Positions 36,775-49,404 of a stretch of DNA of 64,000 nt are shown one piece after another. Within the stretch, counting starts at the first letter, position 1, and each line of letters begins with the position of its first letter. A program made the translations under genes and the position numbers. The DNA is from Druceiella hillmani. Taxonomy: Eukaryota; Arthropoda; Insecta; Lepidoptera; Hepialidae. The stretch is taken from positions 207,001 through 271,000 of the forward strand of contig JAYKKI010000077.1 in assembly GCA_039881145.1 (NCBI GenBank), in the 5' to 3' direction. The notes beneath the pieces were generated by a model. It ran no database searches and had not been told where the DNA came from. It worked only from the letters and a program-made list of their open reading frames with translations.

Positions 36775-37735
36775 ATACAAATGGTAATAGTCATGACATG
36801 AGCACAGCAACCGATAGCATGATTTCTTGTAAAAAAATAAACTAATAGCTTAGAATAGCGTTAATTTATTCACTTTGACTCGAAGATTGTGCATCATACA
36901 ATATACTTGTATATGTGAAGTAATCACGTCCAGATGTATGCCTAGACTTAATATAACCTCTTAGTGGGACTAAATGATTAACTCTAATGTGTATTATAAT
37001 TTAGTTCTGAATATACCTCAACTTCATAAACACGTTGCTCTCCATTATATTCATCGTAATAAGTACGAGCTTGCTGTATATGATGGGGTTCTAAAGAAAC
37101 GAGCTTTACTTCGTTTCCATTGAAGCGTGAAAAAGTAACAAATTGAGAAAGATTCGCATTAATACTCCTCAAAATGACTTCATCCGTTTCAATTGTATTC
37201 AAACATAAACTGACCCAAATAGTTATTACGGTACGTGCGTTTGATAGCTTTTTCGGCAATTTCTGCTGCATTTGGAGGATTTTCAATTACTTTAGGAATT
37301 TTTTTTTTAAAAGTTCAGGGGCAGCTCCGAAAACGATCATCATATGAGCAGAAGCCTTTTTAAAAAAAACTTGCTTAATAAATTTAACGTGTCACTTTTA
37401 AACCTTCCATTCACAAATTGCACAACCCACCTACAAGTCGTAACGTATCTGTTTCTATTATCTCGGATAGTACTTAGTTGACTTTTTCCATCAACTACTT
37501 TCATTTATATATACATTGAAACCTAAAACCGCTGAATGGAGAATGGCTTCTGTAAAATCACGGTCCAAGTTAAGTACAACATTTTTAGGAAAATGTTGAT
37601 GCAAGCAATTTTCAATTAAGATTAATGTTTAATTTGCTTAGGTTTCTCTTGAAGCGTAGGGTGCAAATACGTATATGATATGTCCATCACAACATACTAA
37701 CACAAATGATTTCGTTAAATTATGAAATTTATGCA
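36775..37735 (-). pseudogene. DDE/SWIM-type transposase remnant (right arm, longer copy)
   Basis: Reading from 37,735 down, fragments in shifting frames show KSFVLVCCDGHIIYVFAPYA (first catalytic Asp in CDG), VVLNLDRDFTEAILHSAVLG (second Asp in LDRDF) and RYVTTCRWVVQFVNGRFKSD, the RWVVExVNGR block with its usual acid replaced by Gln. SAHMMIVFGAAPELLKK, the EPHHIQQARTYYDEYNGEQ block and a final GCCAHVMTI follow. This order matches a DDE transposase family widespread in insects that ends in a SWIM-like Cys-Cys-His motif. There are several stops and shifts, so it is dead. About 1 kb of it has been deleted in the left arm. Confidence 0.75.
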
Positions 37736-38223
37736 GACTATATGTTTTTTTGTACTTATAGTTTTAACATTTTTGGATAAACATGTGGGTGCTAAATGTC
37801 TGTAAGCCATTGAATTTAGACGGTCTGGCGTATACCTAGTATGAAGCAAGCATAAAGTACGAGTATATGGAATACTAGCTTATTCAACAGTAGGACATGT
37901 GACGGATGTGACTATTTTACTTGGAATGATCTTTATTTCATTCTTTGCAAAAAATGGATTCATTCACGGATTGCAATATATGTTCCACACTTGTGTTCTA
38001 AACCTCGCTTATTCTATTCCAAAATCTTGTTTTTTTCAAAATTACTAGAAATTATTATTTACAGATTAATAACATTTTGTTACCCTAGCCAGTTTTTCCC
38101 GTGTCGGTGTAATTATGATGCAACTAAGGCGAGAGGAGTGTTTTTTTTACCCATACTCTATAAAAAATTCACCACCACTTTATATGGAGAGGAGTTATAC
38201 ACATGAAAACTTTTATAATTTAG

Positions 38224-38270
<47 letters not shown>

Positions 38271-38301
38271 ATATATATATATATATATATATACATATAT
38301 A

Positions 38302-38343
<42 letters not shown>

Positions 38344-39646
38344 TATAAACGTTGCAAATTTTAGCTTTATATCACTTATATTCTCCAAGTAAAACGTCTA
38401 TGACACACATACTGATAGTAGACGGACTTGGCGAAACCATAAGGGTCTATAGTTTGACACCGGAACCATAAAAAATGGATTCCGCATATCCCCTTTAAGA
38501 TGCGGATTATAATGTGAGTTGGTTGCAAGTGATTGTAACTTGGTTTAATGCACCAAGCACAATCGTTTCGCTGTTTATGTAAGTCATTTCTTTCACATTA
38601 AATTTTACATCATGTCTTTACCATGCTGTGGATACAAAATCAGAACATAGGATTCACAATTAATTACATGTTTAAAATGAAAATATATTTGCAATATAAA
38701 ATATTTGCATTCGCGTTAGAAATGAAAATAGTCGTAAAAAATTTAAATGTGAAATGAATTAAGCTTAACAAATGCGTTAGGAGAGAATTGTGTAATTGCT
38801 CGTTTCGGATGAACAATTACAAAACTCTCTTGCAACCGCTACAAATTGCACCACCTTGTTCGCAGACAGCACGGAGATAATTAATATTTTACAATGTTCA
38901 AATTATAATTAAATAAATCTCTGCAATAGAATTTCTTATTCTGATTTAAAATTCACACTTAAAATTAATGGATAAAATAATATAAATTATATGACTTCAA
39001 AATAAATTTCTGTTTAATTTGTTAAAATGAAAATGCGGGAATATATGTGAGAGACATTTATTTATTAATGAGTTTAAGAAAACTGTATTTCGATATGTTT
39101 TATTATTTTAGAAGTAAAATTGTCGCTCACCCTGTTATAAGAATACTTGACTAAAATGAAGGCAAAGGGAGATTTTCACTTAATCAAATATTTTTGAAGT
39201 GAAACTTCTTCAGGCGCAATGTATAAAGTGTCAAGGTCGGATTTCGTGTGTGAAATGTCAAGGTCGAAGTGTTTATGCAATATTTAGGTTTAACGTCTGA
39301 AGGTGACGAATCTTTGGCAAAAAGAATGAAAATTGGGTACTTAGCTAACGACCGAGAGAGATAGATGAACCCGACAGAAAAATATAAGAAGTAAACACAT
39401 GACAAAGATAAACTAAAATTGCTCTCATTATTATCTTTTTGTTTGTTATGTGTGTCAAAAGTAGTATTAACTAGCAACATATGTATTTGGTTTGTCAAAA
39501 CATCCACAATAAACCTGTGCATATATTTGTCTTAAATATAATTTGCAACAGGAGGAGGATATCTCGACTTCTTTCCGTCGCATTTAGCCGGCTTCTAGTG
39601 CGGGTATCATATTAGAAGATTTTATTACATATTTATGTCGATTTTG

Positions 39647-39704
<58 letters not shown>

Positions 39705-41113
39705 AAATATAGATTTTTTTATTGTGTAGTATTCAAATATCATCATAACAACTCGCTCCCTCCCTCTCTTTCTCCCTTTCTCTGCCGTTTTAACCCTTAC
39801 TATGTACCAACAAATAGCCCTTACTAAGATTTAGATTGTCAAAGTAATTTTATTTCTCTCACATGTACTGTAACTTTTTTTTGCGCATAAATTTGTTCAC
39901 AATCGTAAAAGTACGATTTCCAAACGTTCCGACTCAGTATTTAGTTTTTATAAATCTCTTACTACATGTTAAGCTTGAAAAATTTTCAATCTAAGAAAAA
40001 AAGGGCAAAGATGCAAAGGACATGGTAAGCCAGACTACGCTTGTTACCCATAAGATGCACATAAAATTCTCTGTAAGTAATCCAATAAATGTCAAGTCAT
40101 TCTTTTTTTTCTTCAGGTATAATCAAATAAAGTATTTAAAAAATGTTACACAAAAAGTTAGAAAGAACTGATAAATAATTTTCTGCAAAATTAATTTTTT
40201 TAAAACAAGCTAGATAAAAAAGAAAATATTTAACACGAAGAACTTAAATGGGAATTCACAAAAACAAAAAATAAATCTCTGAAAAAGAAGAAAAGAAGAA
40301 AAACATCCAGGTTCAAGCAACTTGCCTCCTTGATTACTTTTATGATGAAAAATATTTATCCCACGTTTCTTCCTTTACTTAATATCGAAAAGAATCACTA
40401 CGTGCAAGAACTTTTTCTGTTTTACTTGATCTGATATAAGTAAATAGTGAATAGTATATTTAAAATCATTTATTAAGTAAACATGTGACATATATTTGCT
40501 TTTAATTACGCAGCAGAAGATCGCACCAAAATTATATAAACACAACAATTTTAAGGTATTTATTTGAAATATACCAAATGCACTTGATACAGTAAAGTAA
40601 TAGATAATAATTATAGGAATCAATGACAGTGTCTGTGTTGACTAATCATCTGGTTATACAGCAATTGTTATTTACTTTATTGGGTTTCTTTTATTGATCC
40701 GTAACGAAGATGAAAACAAAACTATCGTAGTGCCACCGTCCTTAAATCTGCCGTAACCTCATTGGATCTAAACTACATAACTTTTATGACAAATTGAGAC
40801 AGCGTGATTCTAAATGTACATAGTCTCATTTAAGGATAATTTATTTAATATTAAATATAACGCTGCGTCTTCTGGCGACCATGACCAGAAGACGTAGAGT
40901 AGGACTCCCGCTAGGGCGACAGACGACCTGGTACAGGTCCGCAGGAAGACGTTGGACGGAGGTTCTATCTTTGTGGGAATCTATGACAGGCTCGTGTTCA
41001 ACATCGTACGTTATTAGGGATGGCACTACATACATGTAACTGAGCGATGAAAAAATTCAGTGCACATAGCTGTGTGGAATATTGTTTAGGTAGGTCTTAA
41101 AAATTGTACAGAT
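37736..41113. other. Non-coding stretch of right arm
   Basis: No intact gene. It holds a long compound (TA)n tract (38,228-38,338), a second at about 39,650-39,705 with (GT)n, a CT-rich run near 39,757-39,785 and the short inverted repeat at about 38,785-38,835. A block at about 40,880-41,000 (AGAAGACGTAGAGTAGGACT...) is partly deleted in the left arm and may be a decayed LINE end. Confidence 0.5.
38228..38338. repeat. Long (TA)n microsatellite
   Basis: About 110 bp of TA repeats with small interruptions. It marks the position where the left arm has lost transposase sequence (junction at about 6,264-6,290). Confidence 0.93.
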
Positions 41114-41401
41114 ATTGAATATGTTTGTCTTTAATTTTGTAGAAATTCATTATTCACAATTAAATGAAACTACGTGATATAGTATTATTTCTACTTTTTT
41201 TAAGTTCTTTACCACGACTTAGGTTTCGCTGTATTACAACATATTGGAGGTGAGCTATTAGTAAGGAATTCCTATAATAAGCCAAGAATCTTTGCTAATA
41301 GCCTATCTGACGATGTTGTAATACAATGAAACTAAGGTCGTGGTAAACTGACTTAGAGTAATTACAAATAATACTACATCACGTAGTTTCATTTACTTGT
41401 G
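41114..41401 (+). mobile_element. Asymmetric foldback element, copy 1 (right arm)
   Basis: Orthologue of 3,120-3,406. It starts ATTGAATATGTTTGTCTT and ends ...TTTCATTTACTTGTG. Flanks AATTGTACAGAT (41,102-41,113) and ATTTGTATGGAT (41,402-41,413) are a decayed 12-bp duplication, 9 of 12 matching; the left-arm flanks are better preserved. Confidence 0.85.
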
Positions 41402-41511
41402 ATTTGTATGGATGTTCCAAAATAACTTTTTTACTAAAGTCAATAGCTGGATGATCTTTTAAAATATTAAAAAGTGTGTCCCCCGATCCTCTAACTTTTC
41501 AAGTAATACGT

Positions 41512-43447
41512 GCAAAATTCTGAAAAAAATTAATGTAGCAGAACTTAAAACCGATTTTCAACGAAAATTGGTTTAAATAAGAAATAAAATGTAGTACTTG
41601 AGATATGGGATATTTTCGGTACCGACGGCAGCAGTAACTTTAGTTTTTTACAGTGTCTTCAAGAAAAACAAACTGACAAGTTTAATATTGTTTGGTGCTA
41701 CATAGCCCTTCGGTGCGCACTCTGACTTTCTAAGTTTCTGGCGAAATCGAAAAATATATTATGATCTACATGAAGACAGTAAAACAATAACATGACAATA
41801 AAAATAAATTAATGGCAACTCTGGACACTTTTTGACATTAACAAATAACTTACACCAATTTTCTTCATTTCTACATACACTTAAAGTGGATTCGATTAAA
41901 AAAATGGCAAAATATTTGGTAGTTAATTTTTGTTTTTACCATTTTTTGTTTTGTCTTTTATTCTTTTTCGCTCACAGAAATATTGCTTATCGCCATTTTC
42001 AATAGTTAATTTTCTGCATAACTGTGTCCTTTCTAATTATGTGAATTACATGAAAATAATTATTCCGTTGTTATCTACTCGCATATCGATTAATTAAAAT
42101 GCTCTTTTATCTCTGTACAAATAAATGGTTATGACGATTAGTTCTATCTTGATAAATTTAAATGGATATTACATATATTAACCTAGTAAATTAAATGAGA
42201 TTACAACTTGGTCTAACCAACTATTATTATTGATCCATAAGTCCCTTGAACAACCTTGGCCGTTTCAACTATATAAATTGATACCAGGCAGCTTTTCTGA
42301 AGACCAACTTCTACATTATATCGTTAAATAAATAATATGTAATTATAATATTATACTTAAATTTGTCAGCTACTAGATACATGTCTCTCGGAATAGTGTT
42401 ACAATTACTACAATATAACATTTAAGGCATTTTGTATTATGTCATTGTTCTCTTATTTGTCTCATTCTAAGTTTATCAATACTGACTCAAGTTCAATATC
42501 GTTCTTACGATTTTTTCCACTCATCGTTTTTGATGTTATTTATTAGTAGTTCTAGAATGATATTTACAGCATATACCCCATTTATATAAAAAATGTTTCT
42601 GAGGATATTTTTTAAGAATCCGTTTTGAAACAAGAAACTTCTTTAATTTTTTCATACTTCGCTCCTCACAGCCTCAGAATTTTTACAATTTTAGACTTAT
42701 ATTCGTAAAATGACGCAAATTGATGTTTCACAAAGAGCTCTCATTTAACAAGATAAGTATGTTGAAAAAATAATTATAAAACAGGTATTTGGACATACAA
42801 AATAGGATTCAACATCTTTTTACTCCAGGGTCCATTAAAATAAGACTGCCGTTCCATTTACCATTTATTTTTTTCATGTTTAAGCCTTTTTTGCTAAACT
42901 TTAAACTTTAAAGTGCTATGTGGTCACTCTTCATTAAATTTTGTTTACTGGTTTGAAAAATCCGAAAAAATATTAAATATTTACGTTGGAATAAAACCTT
43001 TAATCAATATTATTACTTTGAACTTCTATCAATCATGTGAAACAATAATGATAACTAGAGAATCTTAATTAATACCTAAAGGTAGTTGGCTGCTTTTTTG
43101 CAACTTCCGTTGGATGTTACTTTCACTCATTTTTTCTATTTTAACAAGAGATATTAAAAATATTTATTGTGAATATGTACGTAAATCATGTATACTATCC
43201 GGCAAAATATGTTTTATTTTAATTGACTTGGTCAAAGTAAACTAGCACTGATTACTCGTGGACCAAACACCGATTCATTATTTATGAAAAAATTAAATTA
43301 GCTACATTAATAAATATACAATTTCTAGAAAACCTTAAGTATTTATTTCCATTGGTTAATAAATGAAATTTGCATAATTTTCAAATAAAAAGCTATTATA
43401 ATTATTTTGACTTATTTATACAATAGTCTTATTTAAATGTATAATAA
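41512..43447. other. Non-coding stretch to the right of the duplication
   Basis: Single-copy AT-rich DNA beyond the outer end of the right arm and downstream of the next Gr gene. I see no gene, repeat or RNA in it. Confidence 0.6.
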
Positions 43448-46400
43448 TCAATTGAAAATAACAAATTGTATAATGACAATAATGTATGTGACTGTAAAGC
43501 ATAATATACTAAACAACAGTGATTTCCGTAAATCTATTGTTTGAAACAAACTAAACTGCCCCATTTTCGTCGTTGTTATTACATCTGTCATGAGCGCCAA
43601 CTTCTTGCGGATTCGCGAAGCTAGAAAGAAGATAAATGTAAAGTGCAATTGTCACATGTTATTAATAGGAATTAAGCAATTTAGTGCGCACTTATAACTG
43701 ACTACTCGCCGGGACGTATTATCTAACACTTATTGCTGGTCTTGTTTATTTATTGTTTCGAATATAAATTATTTTATATACTTCGATTTACTGTGTACTG
43801 AAATGCAAGTTGACAAGCGTTTATTTATAAACAACAAAACATGATTTTAACGAAATGAAAAAAGAAGATGGTAATATCGAAAAAGTCGAAATGCGACTAA
43901 TCTTATTTCTAAATAGTTTGCAGCACAGAATTTTTTTTCTCAATCTATTAACAGAGTTTTGTTTATTTTAATTTAAACTTATTTCAAACCATTAATTGGA
44001 TAAGGGGATTCTTTATGACAGCGGCAAATTTCAAGTCTAAGGTTAAAATGTGAAATGCGAAATAAAAGTTATTGTTTACATTCGTTTTGATGAAGCGGTT
44101 AATAAATCCTATAATTTTAAAATTCAAACAGAAAGTTGCACTCACGAATTCTACGGTCCATTTTTATTTGCGTCAAATATATTTTGGTTTTCTCCACTTC
44201 CGAATATATTTTCTCACACAGTAAACAAGTAACTACGATAGATATGACGTGATGTGCTGGTCCTAAAATTAGCGCATTCAAGAATTCTGTTTGAATCATC
44301 TGAAAGAAGATGTATTAATTTAAATTGTGTCCTGTTCTTTCCCTCCAGTGTAAGACAATCACAAATAGAATATTCGACTTAAGTGTAACATAAAGCAAAT
44401 AAAGACCTAGTATACAATACGTGGGGTTGGAAAAAAACGGTTTTTAGTATTAAAATAATTTTCAATATTTTATTACAAGTGTTAAAATATTAAACAAAAA
44501 AATTGTAGATGTGAAATAGATGATCAAACTTCAAACCGATGTTAAATATGATTCTTGCAAGTAATAAAGTACTATTCATATTGCTTTTACTGCAACCATT
44601 GTCGGTACGGACATCAGTCATTATTGAACCCCATCATCGTATGCCTTTCAAGTTCAGTAAGTAAGCAATTTACTTAGGTTGTATTGAAATGCTTTAAATA
44701 TACATGTTTATGTTTATTTTGGACTCCATTTTTGTCTTTCTTCACAAGATAAAAGCTTAAATTACAGCATGAATCTGAAAGGTTTCCTTAGCAGCAAATG
44801 CCTCTTTACACTTATTATAACAGCTCGAAATAAAAAGATAGAGAACATCGATAATAGAAAACTACATGGTGATTAGTTTGGATTGTAAATTAATAAACAC
44901 AAATTATAAGGAAACAAAGATCAGTTCAAGAAAACAGCAATGACTAAAGCGGTCAATATTTTTTCATACTATATTAGTCGTAACAAAACGGTACTTTCAA
45001 GAATGAAAGAATCTGTGGTAGCTACTAAAATTATTTTTTTCAATACTATTCTATAACAAAGTGTATTCAAAAACCCCGTATTATCTTTTATATATTTAGA
45101 ACGGATACCAATTAGACAGAATACATTTATGTTTACATTTGAAAATATTTGTATATATTAAACATAATTTTGCGAGGCGTCTAAATTCTTAACCTCTAAA
45201 ACAATTGATAAACTGATATAAAAACTAAATGTATAGTCAAAATTTTGATACTCTTCTAAAATTATTCAATAATTTCAGTCGTGGTTCTCAGTTCAGTCAT
45301 GGTTTAGAAGTTATGAGTTAAATAGACAGTTATACATGTTTATATATATATATGTTTTAAGATATATGATATAGGGTATAGTCAACATTCTTATGTTCTT
45401 GGGGTTTGTTCTGATATCATTCTTTACGGTCCCTTTCATTCAAATTATCAATAACGATTAAATATTTTAGTAATAATATCGAAAATATTTTTTTTGCCTC
45501 CATTTAAAAACAATTCAATTACAAAAAAATATCAAATAAATTACACATGATTTTTGATATTTATTATACAGAAACGTAAATTATAAATAGCCGAAAGTAA
45601 CTTCGAGATCATTTGTAGTCATTGTGATAAAACGAAATCTTCGAAAACAGGAAATTGCAAAAGATTTTTTTTGTTATATTATATTTTTCTAAATAATTCG
45701 TGGACATAGGATAAAGTAACTTAAAACAGACAAAAACATGATTTTTGATATTCATGAAATGACAAAATTTAAAAGTAACTCATGCCGCTCATGGGCACTC
45801 CACTTCCTGAAACTAGGTTATTTATAAAGTTCGAAAAATCAGCGTGATTTCAAATTAAATAACGCACGTTGTCAATTTCACGGGCCACTGTACACGCTGA
45901 TTAAAGTTCAGCTACATATTGGAGTCTAGCGCGCTATCTCCCATCCATCTACATTACTTTCGTCAAACGCTTCCGCGACCCTTTCCTAGTCAATTTATAC
46001 CCTAGAGTGATGTAAAATTTTTCATTTGAATGTGTAAAATACTCTTGTTTTAAATTTCTCCTTTAATTACATGAAACGCCGTAAAAACTAAAGACATATT
46101 TCCCTTCTAAACGTTCTGATTAATGGTTAAACTCCGATATATATAATTTCCATTAATATATTCGTTACGTGGTCTAAACTTTTAAATTTCTAATAATAAA
46201 AGTCTTATTGAGAAGCAAATTATTTGTTTTATTCTCGCAGCACGCATCCTGCGCACCCAAATCAAGATTTAGGATGTATCCTATTCTAATTTATTGATAC
46301 CACTCACATTATTCTCTTCCTCTCTCTTTATTCATTCCTCTCCCCTTCCCCTCTGTTACCCTATCTTTGATAGCATTATTAAGGGTACTAGTGTTTGTGT

Positions 46401-47552
46401 CAATTGTTTTGCATCTAATACATTAGGTTTATTTTGATATAAATAAGTGAAATAATTTACTTGCGTAGATAGCTCATTTCGTACGTTCTCTCGTACTCGC
46501 TTATGTCGAAATTTTAATCGCCAAGATACGTAGAAATTTTGGCATTCGTGTCCAATTCGGAATAAAATAGTTTTTTGACTAAACTTAACTTTGAATATCA
46601 ATTCGCGTAAAATATGGTTATGTTAAGAATTTTAAAATAATACTTACGTTTTCTTTTATTCTGTATAGAAATAAACTGCTACTCCATAATATATTAAGAC
46701 AGGCCACCAGTAATGAGAACAGCATCTGAAAATGTATTCATACATGATTTAAAATTAATCAATGAAATTACTTTACCTTAGTATTAAATCATTAGAAACC
46801 TCACCGACCTGAAATTGGAATGCACTATGAATATTATTACACAATTCTATAAAATTATTGAAGAAATCCGATAAATGCAGTAAATTCTTTGTTTTTAATG
46901 GTAAATAAAAACTGCAATCTATAGATATGATTGTTTCTTCATTCTGATTTCTATTAAAGACGTGGTGGATTTCTATTAAAAACGAATTAACTAACTGAAG
47001 ACGTGTAAGAATAAAGTATAACACGAAGCAAAAAAGAACAAGTTCCAAATTACATATAGCTCCACGTATTGTATTAGTCACGAAATGAAAAAAATGAAGA
47101 TATATATTATGAAAATAAGAAAATATTCCAATTGACAAAACTTTAAAAAACAGAACTATACAAAGGATGGAATTGTGACGTATTTTGTCTCCTTTGTTCA
47201 AACTACGTTGATGAATTGGCTCAAACAATTCGTCTATTACAGCGATGCTATCTAAAGTTTCGTGGAGAATATTTTCTGATGAGAATATGTCTATGAACAA
47301 TTTATACAATGCATATAAACTATCAATACTCTCGTAAGTCATATAAAAGAAAAATGATGTAGAAATGAAATAATATGTCGTCGCTCGAAAAATCAGAAAT
47401 GTACAAACGACAATCAAATTGTAGAATTGTTTTAGCCTCATTTTAAATTTCGTTACGTGGATGATATTTCTGTCTACACCAAGTATTGATCGTAGCGTCA
47501 AAATTGGCCATAAGGTGTCAGAAAAACGTTTTTTATTTTCATTCGTGGCCAT
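43448..47552 (-). CDS. Gustatory receptor (Gr), four exons, apparently intact
   Basis: Exons: 47,552-46,809 (248 codons), 46,725-46,648 (26 codons), 44,299-44,146 and 43,620-43,448. The joined product is 382 residues. Junction phases 0, 0 and 1 and the sizes of exons 2 (78 nt) and 4 (173 nt) are the same as in the Gr at 33,082-35,073, so the two are paralogues. Exon 1 contains several hydrophobic segments and ends HSAFQFQ; its donor GTCGGT is weak but keeps phase. Exon 2 reads MLFSLLVACLNILW... and ends at a GTAAGT donor. Exon 3 holds CEKIYSEVEKTKIYL, and exon 4 has MGQFSLFQTIDLRKSLL and the signature TYIIVIIQF, ending in TGA. Intron 2 is long (2,348 nt) and otherwise empty. The start is the first Met (MATNENKKRF). 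Ligand unknown. Confidence 0.88.
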
Positions 47553-49404
47553 CTTGTTAGTTGTGATTCTACTGATTCTCTTCTAATACGACTAGCACAC
47601 AAAAGAAGAACCTATCAATTGAGCAGAAGCACAAAATTGAATTCAGTAGTAAGATTCACAAATAATGTTGTAATAAATTCAAGGAGCAATATGTAATTTA
47701 TCGTAATTTCAAATGTATACTCTTTTTTACTACGCCGTTACAAGCTTAGTCAATTTGTCATCATGAATAAATAAATAGTGCTCATAACTAATACCTGGCC
47801 ACTATAAATTCAGATTAATTGAATGGATAAAAACTGGCTAAATTTAGGTGTGATGTTTTGTTTTTATTTTTCGAATGCAGGCTTAGGTTAGATTAAATGA
47901 CAATATAACGTATCTTTAAACGTACAATATCGAATAAATAAGGTAGATCCACTCATACAACTTTGTTCAATGTCTCTAACTTTTTTATTAGTGTATTTTG
48001 TGATCTAGCGATATCTTAACGAAACTAAGTTCCATTCTACTGCTTACTTAGTTTTGTTAGATAGTACCACCTAGTTTTATCTAGTTTTTAATAAATATTT
48101 TCTAATATAACAGAAGAGCCCACACTCAATGTATATTTATTTTCAATTTCAATAATTTTCCACCCGAAGACTATTTTCCAGCCCAAAGTTGTAGATAGAT
48201 ATTACATTTTTTTTTTGTAAAATGCACTTTTGTTTTCCATTGAAGCAAAATTTTGGAAGGCACTACCAATTATAAATTTTACTAGTTATTTATCAGGGGT
48301 TGCACTGATTTAATATATGAAGTATAATTCATACACAATATGGCCTTCAATTATTATTTAGGATTTTAAAATGATAAAATCGAGCTGATGTAAGATCTAC
48401 GGAATAATTTTGAATTAAATATAATTAGATTTATGGTTTCCAATTGCTTCTAAAAAGTTACAATAGAAACAGGGGATGCCCGGTGAGTAAAGTTCGGTCA
48501 CCGTAGAAATTAATGAACAGAATGCGTCATGTATAATAAATACTTGTCCTAATAAATCATTAATTTTCTTTGAGTCATCTGAATTAATTTCTTATAATAC
48601 TAATGCTAACTCGGTGCCGTACTATGAAAATGTATTTTTAGATGATACATGGTTATTCCTTAGTTATAAATATTTAAGACAGTGGTAATTGACTGAACTA
48701 AAAGTTTGGTGAACGTAAAAACTTAATCTTCTCAGGCTGAGAGACTTTCAATCTTTGTTAACAGTAACTTTATTAAAAATGTTTATCCTGGCCAACCAGA
48801 AAAATTTAAGATGATTTGTACTTATTTAGTTAGCAATGATTTCTTACGATTGAATTCCGCCTTTGCCAAGTACCTGCATTATTGCTTGTGTTCTCAAGAC
48901 AAATTATTTTATATAATTCCTTCAGGTCATTTTAGCTGTCTTGTCCTAATAAAACTGGAAATGCATCTTTAAGAAAGATCAGGCGTTTCATATGTACTTC
49001 ATCTATATAATATTCTGCGTTACTTTACAACTCTTCTTCTTGGTGTAAAATATTTTCTGAAAGGTTACACTTTCGTCAAATATTAATGAATCCTATTAAG
49101 TACGTTTTAAATTCTGCTCAAATAGCAAAAATACAGAAACAATCTACTTCTATTTTGCCATAGTAAAGCAGATTCGTTTAATGCGCCGCTTTGAACTTAA
49201 CAAACAGTAGGAATTTCAATAAAAATCGCTCCACAGTTTCAATATGTTTTAGTGCCAAGTAAATATACAGAAAGACAGACTTCCGAAATTGAACAGTCGT
49301 TGATTTTCAAAATTTGGGAATAAAGCTCCAAATGTTTGAATGTAGTTTAATGCACATAAGCACACATTGGCAAATTATATTTTAAATAAATCTAACCATT
49401 AAGA
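47553..49404. other. Intergenic, no feature seen
   Basis: AT-rich DNA upstream of the Gr at 43,448-47,552. No recognisable promoter element, repeat or coding segment. Confidence 0.5.

Larger units (their letters stand above)
21309..41511. repeat. Right arm of large inverted duplication (palindrome)
   Basis: Reverse complement of 3,017-20,755. From 21,309 to about 24,540 it is essentially identical to the left arm; one difference is a Val/Phe codon in the Ir frame near 20,345/21,719. From 24,541 outward differences appear every few tens of bases. It is about 2.4 kb longer than the left arm because the left arm lost Gr exon 1, transposase sequence and other blocks, and this arm gained a foldback element. 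Its outer end is at about 41,503-41,511, beside ACTTTTCAAG. Confidence 0.92.

Noticed and set aside
40841..41035. 64-codon frame and an opposite-strand Arg-rich frame near an AGAAGACG block
   Set aside because: Some resemblance to a LINE C-terminus, but too short to support; about 80 bp are deleted in the other arm.
46356..46601. 81-codon open frame in intron 2 of the second Gr
   Set aside because: No family features, and it lies inside a well-supported intron.
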